DNA from: an uncultured Bacillaceae bacterium | GTDB lineage: Bacteria > Bacillota > Bacilli > Bacillales > Amphibacillaceae | NCBI GenBank assembly: GCA_945639745.1 | Contig: CALZEK010000012.1 | Span: 1 to 15,626 of the forward strand | Direction: 5' to 3' | DNA: 15,626 nt | Shown here: positions 7,993 through 15,626 of the stretch, piece by piece | Numbering within the stretch: position 1 is the first letter of the stretch | How the letters are laid out: the number at the start of each line of letters is the position of its first letter | The notes under the pieces: model-generated | The model's database searches: none | Told to the model about the DNA's origin: nothing | Seen by the model: only the letters and a program-made list of their open reading frames with translations | Made by a program: the position numbers and the translations under genes

Positions 7993-8031
7993 ATAGATAG
8001 CGCTTTAATGATTTCAGTTGCACAATTAGTT

Positions 8032-9030
8032 TTAATAAGCTTCAGTCAAATTTTCATTACTCGCCAGTTTTTGTATGCGTGGAATCATATCTAAATCGAT
8101 ATTTCCTCCACTTACAATAACACCACAGTGACGTGATTGAATCTTATCACTATGTGCAAATAGCGCTGCAAGAGCAGCTGCTCCTGCCCCTTCCATTAAC
8201 GTTTTATTTCTTTCAAGCATATAAAGAATAGCTTGTGCTATTTCTTCTTCAGATACAGTAACTATATCGTCGACATATTCGTTAATAATAGGCATAGTGA
8301 GTTCACCTGGATGCTTTACGGCAATTCCTTCTGCTATTGTACTACTTTGTGTTGCTTCATTGGTTTTAAGATTATGAAATTTACTATATGTTGCTGACAT
8401 ATTACTAGCTTGCACACCAATAATTCGAATGTTTTTGTTAACATGTTTTGCAGCAATCGCAATTCCACTTATTAAACCGCCACCACCAATTGGAACGATA
8501 AATGTATCAATTCGATCTTCTTGCCTTAATGCTTCCATGGCTATTGTTCCCTGACCTGCTATAATATCATAATCATCAAACGGGTGAACATACGTCGCAC
8601 CTTCTTCGACTTGCCTTATCATTGAGGCCTCATAGGCTTCTTGAAAGGAAGCTCCATGTAAAACAACTTCTGCACCATAGTTTTGAGTTGCTTCTACTTT
8701 TGCATGTGGTGTGCTTTCTGGCATATAAATAATAGCATTTACACCTAATTTCCTTGATGCATAAGCTAATCCTTGAGCATGATTACCAGCTGATGCTGTA
8801 ATAACACCTTTTTCTAATTGTTCATTAGATAATTGCATAAGTTTAAAAGAAGCTCCTCTAAATTTAAATGCACCTGTTTTTTGTTGGTTTTCCATTTTAA
8901 AGTACACCTTTTTATCAACAATTTTATTTGTTGTCTCTGATGTAATTAATGGCGTCCTATGAACAATAGGTTTTAAGCGTTCTAATGCTTTGTGTATCTT
9001 CTCTCCCGTTACTCCCGTTAAATCCCCAAT
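8032..9030 (-). CDS. ilvA: Threonine dehydratase (threonine ammonia-lyase), short form; start codon abnormal
   Basis: This PLP enzyme deaminates threonine to 2-oxobutanoate, the isoleucine precursor. From 9030 it has 332 residues. The PLP lysine is Lys57 in KTGAFKFRGA; SAGNHAQG (80-87) and the phosphate-binding GGGGLISG (182-189) are intact. Family-like N-terminal sequence (KIHKALERLKPIVHRTPL) is encoded up to about 8998, so the first standard start, GTG at 8907, would delete essential residues. In-frame stops at 9058-9060 and 9055-9057 close the frame. Between them and 8907 there is no in-frame ATG, GTG or TTG. ATT at 9030 sits nine bases after AGGGAG (9040-9045), as a start should. It may be a rare ATT start or a mutated ATG. 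The protein ends without the C-terminal ACT-like domain of biosynthetic IlvA, resembling TdcB. It is the last gene of the operon, 33 bases after leuD. Confidence 0.8.
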   Translation of the reverse strand: MGDLTGVTGEKIHKALERLKPIVHRTPLITSETTNKIVDKKVYFKMENQQKTGAFKFRGASFKLMQLSNEQLEKGVITASAGNHAQGLAYASRKLGVNAIIYMPESTPHAKVEATQNYGAEVVLHGASFQEAYEASMIRQVEEGATYVHPFDDYDIIAGQGTIAMEALRQEDRIDTFIVPIGGGGLISGIAIAAKHVNKNIRIIGVQASNMSATYSKFHNLKTNEATQSSTIAEGIAVKHPGELTMPIINEYVDDIVTVSEEEIAQAILYMLERNKTLMEGAGAAALAALFAHSDKIQSRHCGVIVSGGNIDLDMIPRIQKLASNENLTEAY

Positions 9031-9063
9031 AAGTCCACACTCCCTAAACCAAGCTTATCATAA

Positions 9064-9651
9064 CTACAATACGCTATTTTCGTAGGCGCTAATCTTATCT
9101 TCTACTTTTAATGTAAGAGCAATCTCATCCCAACCATTCATAATGTTTTGACGACGATACTCAGGCATCTCAAAGCTTATTTTCAGATCACGCTCTACAT
9201 CTGTAATCGTTTTTTCTTCAAGATCTACCGTTAAATTAAGTATACCTTCTTCAGCTTGTTTTAACCAGTCATTAACTTGATCTTTATCAATTTCAATTGG
9301 AACTAAACCATTTTTAAATGAGTTATTGTAAAAAATATCTGCGAAATTTGGAGCAATGATTATTTTAAATCCATAATCTAATAGAGACCAGGGAGCATGC
9401 TCTCTTGAAGATCCAGAACCAAAATTTTCACCTGCAATTAATACTGATGCATTTTCATATTTAGGTTTATTTAAAATAAAATCAGGACGCTTATTACCAT
9501 TTTCATCAAAACGCCAATTATAAAATAAAAACTGGCCGAATCCTGTACGTTCAATTCTTGTTAAAAATTGCTTTGGTATAATTTGATCTGTATCAACGTT
9601 CGACATGTTAAGTGGAACAGCTAATCCAGTATGTTTTCTTAAAGCTTCCAT
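9064..9651 (-). CDS. leuD: 3-isopropylmalate dehydratase small subunit
   Basis: The 195-residue protein is the swivel-domain subunit of isopropylmalate isomerase, which works with LeuC to convert 2-isopropylmalate to 3-isopropylmalate in leucine synthesis. Diagnostic motifs are NVDTDQIIP (residues 18-26) and GENFGSGSSREHAPW (from residue 74), the loop that recognises substrate. Length is normal for the bacterial family. The ATG at 9651 has a perfect AGGAGG (9663-9668) whose spacing of 11 bases is a little long; this SD overlaps the leuC stop codon, so translation of the two subunits is probably coupled. The gene lies between leuC (15-bp gap) and ilvA. Confidence 0.96.
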   Translation of the reverse strand: MEALRKHTGLAVPLNMSNVDTDQIIPKQFLTRIERTGFGQFLFYNWRFDENGNKRPDFILNKPKYENASVLIAGENFGSGSSREHAPWSLLDYGFKIIIAPNFADIFYNNSFKNGLVPIEIDKDQVNDWLKQAEEGILNLTVDLEEKTITDVERDLKISFEMPEYRRQNIMNGWDEIALTLKVEDKISAYENSVL

Positions 9652-9666
9652 AATCTATGCAACCTC

Positions 9667-11058
9667 CTAATAAGTTCTGACATCAACAAAGCGTCCTTCG
9701 ACCGCTGCGGCTGCTGCCATTTCCGGACTGACTAAATGAGTTCTTGCTCCATTTCCTTGTCTTCCTTCAAAGTTACGGTTTGATGTTGATGCACAACGGC
9801 CACCTGGTGGTACAATATCTTCATTCATTCCCAAACACATACTACATCCCGCTTCGCGCCACTCAAAGCCTGCTTCTTTAAATACTTTATCAAGTCCTTT
9901 TTCTTCAGCTAATATTTTAACTGAGAATGAACCTGGAACGACTATTGCTGTTACTTTATCACTTACTTTTTTACCCTCAATAATTTTAGCTGCTTTTTCT
10001 AAATCACTTAAACGTGAATTTGTACATGAGCCAATAAATACATGATCAATCTCGATTGATTTAATCGGTTGTTTTTCTTCAAGCCCCATGTAATCTAAAG
10101 CGCGCTCAAGTGCCGCTTTATCTTCCGTTTCACTAAATGCTGGTGTTGCTCCGCTTACTGGAGCACCCATACCAGGGTTTGTTCCCCAAGTAACTTGTGG
10201 TTCTATTTCTGCTGCGTTGATTGTTAGAGTTTTATCATAAACAGCATCTTCATCTGTTTTTAATGCTAACCATTCTTTTGCAAGCTTTTCAAACTCTTCT
10301 CCTTTAGGAACATTCTTTCTACCTCTTAAGTATTCTACTGTTTTTTCGTCTGGACTAATAAGACCTGCTCGAGCTCCAGCCTCAATTGACATATTACAGA
10401 CTGTCATACGCTCTTCCATTGTTAAATCTTTAATTGCTTGACCTGTAAATTCAATAATATAACCCGTTCCCATATTCACGGTATATTTTGAAATAATTGC
10501 TAAAATAAGATCTTTTGCTGTGACACCCGTTCCAAGATCTCCTTCAACTTTCACATTAAGTGTTTTTGGTTTTTCTTGCCAAAGTGTTTGTGTTGCAAAA
10601 ACATGTTCAACTTCACTTGTTCCAATACCAAATGCAAGAGCGCCAAATGCACCGTGCGTTGACGTATGACTGTCTCCACAAACGATTGTTTTTCCTGGTT
10701 GCGTTAAACCCAACTCAGGTCCAATAACGTGAACAATTCCTTGATCAGGGTGATTAATATCTGCAAGTTCAACACCATACTCTTCACAATTTTTCTCCAA
10801 TGTTTCTACTTGTAAACGCGCGATGGGATCTTTAATTTCTCCTCGATTACGTGTCGGTACGTTGTGGTCCATCGTAGCATATGTTAAATCTGGACGACGC
10901 AGTTCTCTGTTTTTTAATCTTAAACCTTCAAAAGCTTGTGGTGAAGTTACTTCATGAATTAGATGAAGATCGATATATATTAAATCTGGCCTACCTTCTT
11001 CTGTGTGGACAACGTGTTTGTCCCAAACTTTTTCAATAATAGTTTTTGGTTTAGTCAC
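9667..11058 (-). CDS. leuC: 3-isopropylmalate dehydratase large subunit
   Basis: The 463-residue aconitase-family protein carries the [4Fe-4S] cluster of isopropylmalate isomerase. The three cluster cysteines are visible: Cys345 in IGSCTNSR, and Cys405 and Cys408 in [11 protein letters not shown]. Other family marks are DHNVPT (64-69), [12 protein letters not shown] (from 128) and NRNFEGRQG near 427. Length and motifs indicate a complete enzyme. Translation starts at GTG (11058) behind a GGGGGTG SD, 22 bases after leuB. It forms a heterodimer with the LeuD subunit encoded directly downstream. Confidence 0.97.
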   Translation of the reverse strand: MTKPKTIIEKVWDKHVVHTEEGRPDLIYIDLHLIHEVTSPQAFEGLRLKNRELRRPDLTYATMDHNVPTRNRGEIKDPIARLQVETLEKNCEEYGVELADINHPDQGIVHVIGPELGLTQPGKTIVCGDSHTSTHGAFGALAFGIGTSEVEHVFATQTLWQEKPKTLNVKVEGDLGTGVTAKDLILAIISKYTVNMGTGYIIEFTGQAIKDLTMEERMTVCNMSIEAGARAGLISPDEKTVEYLRGRKNVPKGEEFEKLAKEWLALKTDEDAVYDKTLTINAAEIEPQVTWGTNPGMGAPVSGATPAFSETEDKAALERALDYMGLEEKQPIKSIEIDHVFIGSCTNSRLSDLEKAAKIIEGKKVSDKVTAIVVPGSFSVKILAEEKGLDKVFKEAGFEWREAGCSMCLGMNEDIVPPGGRCASTSNRNFEGRQGNGARTHLVSPEMAAAAAVEGRFVDVRTY

Positions 11059-11080
11059 TTTGACACCCCCATTAATAATT

Positions 11081-12145
11081 TTATTTTATATTCTCAACGA
11101 CAACTTGGGTCATTTTATCAGTTTGTACGACTGTTCCATCTGCAATATTTAAATCTGACGTATGATATCCTTGTTGCAAACTCTCATTAACAGCACTCTC
11201 AATTGCTTGCGCTTCTTTTTCCATTCCAAATGAATAACGTAACATCATCGCAGCAGATAGTATCATTCCAAGTGGATTTGCTTTTCCTTCGCCTGCTATA
11301 TCAGGTGCAGATCCATGAACAGGCTCATATAAACCAACTGTATCAGATAAGCTTGCTGATGGTAACATTCCAATTGAACCTGTTAATACTGAAGCTTCAT
11401 CACTTAAGATATCTCCAAATAAGTTTTCTGTTACAATGACATCAAAAGATGCTGGATTTGTTATTAATTTCATTGCTGCAGCATCTACCAACATATGATC
11501 TACTTTAACATCTGGATAGTCTTTAGACTTCTCTTCAACAATTTCTCGCCATAAACGACTTGATTCTAAAACATTCGCTTTATCCACAGAAGTTAAATGT
11601 TTATTTCTAATTTGTGCACTTTCAAAACCTTTTTCTACAATTCGCTCAATTTCTTTGCGACTATAAACTAAGGTATCAACTGCCACTGTGCCATTTTCAC
11701 GTCTTTCACGAGGTTTACCAAAGTAGAGCCCACCTGTTAATTCACGGACGATTAAAATATCGCTACCTTTAATAATATCTTCTTTTAAAGGTGATGCATG
11801 AAGCAGTGAGTCAAATCCTTTGATAGGTCGAATATTTGAATATAAATTTAATTCTTTTCTAATTTTTAATAAACCTTGTTCTGGTTTTAACTCGGTCGGA
11901 ACATTGTCCCATTTCGTTCCTCCCACTGCACCTAATAGAATCGCATCAGCTGACTTACATGCATTTATTGTCTCATCAGTTAAAGGCACACCATGCTTAT
12001 CATAAGAGCTTCCACCAATTTCAAATTGTTCAAATTCAAATTGACACTGATAAGTTTTAGCCACTTTATCTAAGACTTCTTTTGCACTATTAATTACTTC
12101 TTGGCCTATGCCATCTCCAGGTAATAGAACGATCTTTTTACTCAC
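11081..12145 (-). CDS. leuB: 3-isopropylmalate dehydrogenase
   Basis: The 354-residue protein oxidises and decarboxylates 3-isopropylmalate to 4-methyl-2-oxopentanoate with NAD, the last dedicated step before transamination to leucine. It shows the isocitrate/isopropylmalate dehydrogenase fold: [11 protein letters not shown] near residue 7, substrate residues Arg96, Arg106, Arg134, Tyr141 and Lys189, metal-binding Asp221, Asp245 and Asp249 (in [11 protein letters not shown]), and the NAD-specifying [12 protein letters not shown] loop (from 274). The start is GTG at 12145 with a GGCGGGA SD. It lies 33 bases after leuA and 22 bases before leuC. Full length, with no missing catalytic residue. 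Confidence 0.97.
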   Translation of the reverse strand: MSKKIVLLPGDGIGQEVINSAKEVLDKVAKTYQCQFEFEQFEIGGSSYDKHGVPLTDETINACKSADAILLGAVGGTKWDNVPTELKPEQGLLKIRKELNLYSNIRPIKGFDSLLHASPLKEDIIKGSDILIVRELTGGLYFGKPRERRENGTVAVDTLVYSRKEIERIVEKGFESAQIRNKHLTSVDKANVLESSRLWREIVEEKSKDYPDVKVDHMLVDAAAMKLITNPASFDVIVTENLFGDILSDEASVLTGSIGMLPSASLSDTVGLYEPVHGSAPDIAGEGKANPLGMILSAAMMLRYSFGMEKEAQAIESAVNESLQQGYHTSDLNIADGTVVQTDKMTQVVVENIK

Positions 12146-12178
12146 AATTTTCCCGCCTTTAATGATTTCTTTTATTAT

Positions 12179-13720
12179 TTATCTTTCTGCTTGTGATTTT
12201 TGCACTTGAGCTTCTATCACGTATCTATTTACTGCATTAAGAAATGCATTTGCTGATGCTTTAATCACATCTTGAGCTGTAGCTCGACCTGTCATTTGTT
12301 TATCGTTTACTAATAATTGAACAGTTGCTTCTGCAAGTGCATCTTTTCCTTGACCAACAGAACTTATTCGATAATCAATTAATTTTAACTTTTCTTCAAT
12401 TAAACGATCTAATGTTTCATATAATGCTTCAACACTTCCGCTTCCAGTACATGCAGCATTAACTTTTTCTTTTTTAGGTGTTGTTAATTCAACTGTCGCT
12501 GTTGGAATATTATTTGTTCCATATTGTACTTGGAACATATCCATTTCATAACGATCAAAACCTGAAGTATCTGTTTGTACTTCTGTTAAAATAGCAAATA
12601 AATCATCATCTGTAATTTCTTTTTTATGGTCTGTTAGCGTTTTGAATTGTTTAAACGCTTCTTTTAGACGTTCATCAGCAAGATCATAGCCTAATTCTTT
12701 TACTTTATCATTAAAGGCATGTCTTCCTGAGTGTTTTCCAAGGAAGAGAACATTTGATTTTAATCCAATCATTTCAGGTGTCATAATTTCATAAGTTGAA
12801 GCGTGTTTCAAGACACCATCTTGGTGAATTCCTGATTCATGAGCAAATGCATTTTTACCGACTACTGCTTTATTTGCTTGTATACTCATACCTGTTAACC
12901 GAGCTACTAAATCACTTGTTCGTTTAATTTCAGCTAATTTTAAATTAGTTTTATATGGATATTTATCTTCACGAACTTTAAACGCAACGCCTAATTCTTC
13001 TAGCGCAACATTTCCTGCTCGCTCACCTATTCCATTGATTGTTCCTTCTATTTGTCTTGCTCCATTTTCAACTGCTGCAATTGTATTTGCTACAGAAAGT
13101 CCTAAGTCATCGTGACAATGACATGAAAGAATTGCTTGGTCAATATTTGGAACATTTTCACTAATATATTTAAACATATTCCCATAATCTTCAGGTGTCG
13201 CATAACCAACTGTATCTGGTAAATTTATAATTGTAGCTCCTGCATCAATTACTTTTTCAACAATTTCAGCTAAGAATGGTAATTCTGTACGTGATGCATC
13301 TTCAGCTGACCATTGAACAATAGAAAACTTTTCGCGTGCATATTTTACCATACTAACTGCAAGTTCAATCACTTCTTCGGGTTCTTTTAAAAGCTTATAT
13401 TTTCTATGAATTGGTGATGTTGCTAAGAACACATGTATTGCAGGTTCAGCAGCATTTTTTAAGGCTTCCCATGAGATATCTATATCTGATTTAACCGATC
13501 TTGCAAGTGCTGTTACAGATGAATTTTTGATTGTATCTGCAATCATTTTCACTGATTCAAAATCACCAGTAGATGAAGCGGGAAATCCCGCTTCCATTCT
13601 ATCTACTCCAAAGCGTTCTAACTGTCTAGCAATTTCTAATTTCTCTAATTTATTTAAATTTACACCTGGTGATTGTTCACCATCACGTAATGTTGTATCA
13701 AAAATTTGTACTCTGGTCAT
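12179..13720 (-). CDS. leuA: 2-isopropylmalate synthase
   Basis: The 513-residue protein condenses acetyl-CoA with 3-methyl-2-oxobutanoate, the committed step of leucine synthesis. The N-terminal TIM barrel carries [12 protein letters not shown] (8-19), metal ligands Asp13, His201 and His203 (CHCHDDLG) and Asn237 (GERAGN), and the downstream [11 protein letters not shown] motif (from about 292). The C-terminal part (about 375-500) is the LeuA dimer domain that binds leucine for feedback inhibition, with [12 protein letters not shown] recognisable. It is complete. The ATG at 13720 has an AAGGAAGTGA SD, and the gene follows ilvC after 22 bases. Confidence 0.97.
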   Translation of the reverse strand: MTRVQIFDTTLRDGEQSPGVNLNKLEKLEIARQLERFGVDRMEAGFPASSTGDFESVKMIADTIKNSSVTALARSVKSDIDISWEALKNAAEPAIHVFLATSPIHRKYKLLKEPEEVIELAVSMVKYAREKFSIVQWSAEDASRTELPFLAEIVEKVIDAGATIINLPDTVGYATPEDYGNMFKYISENVPNIDQAILSCHCHDDLGLSVANTIAAVENGARQIEGTINGIGERAGNVALEELGVAFKVREDKYPYKTNLKLAEIKRTSDLVARLTGMSIQANKAVVGKNAFAHESGIHQDGVLKHASTYEIMTPEMIGLKSNVLFLGKHSGRHAFNDKVKELGYDLADERLKEAFKQFKTLTDHKKEITDDDLFAILTEVQTDTSGFDRYEMDMFQVQYGTNNIPTATVELTTPKKEKVNAACTGSGSVEALYETLDRLIEEKLKLIDYRISSVGQGKDALAEATVQLLVNDKQMTGRATAQDVIKASANAFLNAVNRYVIEAQVQKSQAER

Positions 13721-13742
13721 ATTATCACTTCCTTTTGTAATT

Positions 13743-14756
<1,014 letters not shown>

Positions 14757-14782
14757 TTATTTGTTTTTATATATAATATTAT

Positions 14783-14812
14783 ATTATATTTATTTTTTAA
14801 TAATGCTGTTAA
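14783..14812 (-). promoter_or_regulatory. Candidate internal promoter upstream of ilvC
   Basis: On the minus strand, TTAACA (14812-14807, five of six to the -35 consensus) is followed by an 18-base spacer and a perfect TATAAT (14788-14783); a second overlapping TATAAT lies at 14783-14778. It starts directly after the ilvH stop and would drive ilvC-leuABCD-ilvA. The gap is almost pure A/T, which raises the chance of a coincidental match. Confidence 0.42.
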
Positions 14813-15334
14813 TTACACTGAGAATAAATGAGAGTCTGCTTGACTATCTTGTCTTTGTTGCCCTCGTAAAATTGCAGTTACGCCTGTTTTAGATAATTCT
14901 TTAATACCATATGGACGTAGTAATGCAATTAATGCTTCTGTTTTATCTGGTTTACCAGTCACTTGAATCGTCATACTGCCTTTACTTATATCAATTACTC
15001 TTGCTCTAAAGGGCTCGATTAACCCTTGAATTTCATTATTCAATTGCGGAGTACTTGTTACCTTAATCATCGCAAGCTCCCGGGCAACTGTTGCCTTATC
15101 AGTGATATCAGAAACTTTGATAACATCAATTTGTTTATTTAATTGTTTTGTTAATTGTTCTATTTTTCTTGGGTCACTAACGTCTACTACTAATGTCATT
15201 TTTGAAATACCTTTAGTTTCTGTAGCTCCAACCGAAATACTTTCAATATTGAATTGTCTTCGGTGAAGCATACCAGTGACACGATTTAAAACACCACTTC
15301 TATTTTTAACAGTTAATGTTATGATTCGCTGCAT
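14813..15334 (-). CDS. ilvH: Acetolactate synthase small (regulatory) subunit
   Basis: The 173-residue protein is the regulatory partner of IlvB. It activates the catalytic subunit and confers valine feedback inhibition. The N-terminal ACT domain covers about residues 2-76, with NRSGVLNRVTGMLHRRQFNI and the following SVG signature at the expected place. The C-terminal ALS small-subunit domain (about 84-158) includes VTGKPDKTEALIALLRPYGI and the ELSKTGVTAILRG ending. Length is normal and the gene is intact. Its ATG lies inside the 3' end of ilvB (16-base overlap), with GGGGTGA just upstream, so translation of the two subunits should be coupled. Also called ilvN. Confidence 0.96.
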   Translation of the reverse strand: MQRIITLTVKNRSGVLNRVTGMLHRRQFNIESISVGATETKGISKMTLVVDVSDPRKIEQLTKQLNKQIDVIKVSDITDKATVARELAMIKVTSTPQLNNEIQGLIEPFRARVIDISKGSMTIQVTGKPDKTEALIALLRPYGIKELSKTGVTAILRGQQRQDSQADSHLFSV

Positions 15335-15626
15335 TTTGTCACCCCTACCATTTCATTAATTCCTTTTCCAGGTGCAATCATCGGATATACCTTTTCTGAG
15401 CGCACAATTCTAAAATCAACTAATACTGGTCCATCATAGGCAAAAACTTCTTTAAGTGTTTCTTCTACTTGGTCTTCTTTTCTAATTTTCATCCCTTTGA
15501 TGCCATAACTTTCTGCAATTTTAACAAAATCTGGATTCATATCTAATAAAGATTCAGAATAACGCTCTTCATAGAAACTCTCTTGCCATTGTCTTACCAT
15601 ACCTCATGCAGCATTATTTAAAATAA
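15319..15626 (-). pseudogene. ilvB: Acetolactate synthase large subunit, C-terminal part, with an in-frame TGA
   Basis: The gene enters from the right edge; only its last about 100 codons are visible. They encode the highly conserved C-terminal part of the thiamine-diphosphate enzyme: NN-x-x-(stop)-GMVRQWQ, FYEERYSES, NPDFVKIAESYGIKG, GPVLVDFRI and YPMIAPGKG. IlvB condenses pyruvate, or pyruvate plus 2-oxobutanoate, in the first shared step. The frame continues past the ATG at 15600 with Gly, then TGA at 15604-15606, then Ala-Ala-Asn-Asn-Leu-Ile to the edge. In the family this position is the conserved Leu before GMV, so TGA replaces a Leu codon, most simply TTA to TGA. The ATG at 15600 is internal and not a real start. 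The true start lies outside the window. Whether the stop is real or a sequencing error near a contig end cannot be told here. Confidence 0.8.

Noticed and set aside
11005..12005. Plus-strand open frames of 60-80 codons opposite leuB and leuC (also opposite leuA near 13527 and ilvC near 14195)
   Set aside because: They lie antisense to conserved genes, have low-complexity translations and no ribosome binding sites; they arise from codon bias on the coding strand.
15319..15600. A separate 93-residue protein starting at ATG 15600
   Set aside because: The sequence is the C-terminal part of IlvB; the Met is the internal Met of GMVRQWQ and no SD precedes it.
15604..15606. TGA read as tryptophan or selenocysteine in ilvB
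   Set aside because: The family has Leu here, tryptophan is encoded by TGG two codons after Arg-Gln in the same stretch, and no selenocysteine hairpin is visible downstream.

Overview
The window is AT-rich DNA from a low-GC Gram-positive bacterium, most likely Staphylococcaceae or a close relative in Bacillales. Three things support this: an LtaS-type lipoteichoic acid synthase very like the staphylococcal protein, strong Gram-positive Shine-Dalgarno (SD) sequences (GAGGTGA, AGGAGG), and the order ilvB-ilvH-ilvC-leuA-leuB-leuC-leuD-ilvA, which I recall from staphylococci. Genus and species cannot be fixed from the sequence alone.

Region 1 (1-2750, minus strand) is a nickel-uptake operon. A NikR regulator is followed by a NikA-like lipoprotein and then a DppB/NikB-like permease that runs off the left edge. 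A good sigma-A promoter lies upstream, and just downstream of its predicted start site is a perfect 9-10-9 inverted repeat with the 28-bp geometry of a NikR operator. The set reads as a self-regulated, nickel-repressed importer.

Region 2 (2750-8000) holds three single genes. An EamA/DMT exporter-type permease (+) faces an NCS2 nucleobase permease (-) across a bidirectional terminator. The NCS2 gene diverges from ltaS (+), which makes the lipoteichoic acid backbone. ltaS ends at its own terminator, and a second, bidirectional hairpin separates it from the operon coming the other way.

Region 3 (8032-15626, minus strand) is the isoleucine-leucine-valine operon. Acetolactate synthase (ilvB, ilvH) and ketol-acid reductoisomerase (ilvC) serve the shared Ile/Val branch. 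leuA, leuB, leuC and leuD make leucine. A short threonine dehydratase (ilvA), lacking the C-terminal regulatory domain, supplies 2-oxobutanoate for isoleucine. The genes are tightly packed; the only sizeable gap (71 bp, ilvH-ilvC) carries a plausible internal promoter.

The most notable signals are two apparent single-base lesions in this operon: an in-frame TGA replacing a conserved Leu codon in ilvB, 20 bases from the window edge, and no standard start codon for ilvA, where ATT sits at the expected start position behind an SD. They could mean decay of branched-chain amino acid synthesis, an unusual start codon, or sequence error. I did not find a wholly new system, phage, insertion sequence, CRISPR array or RNA gene.
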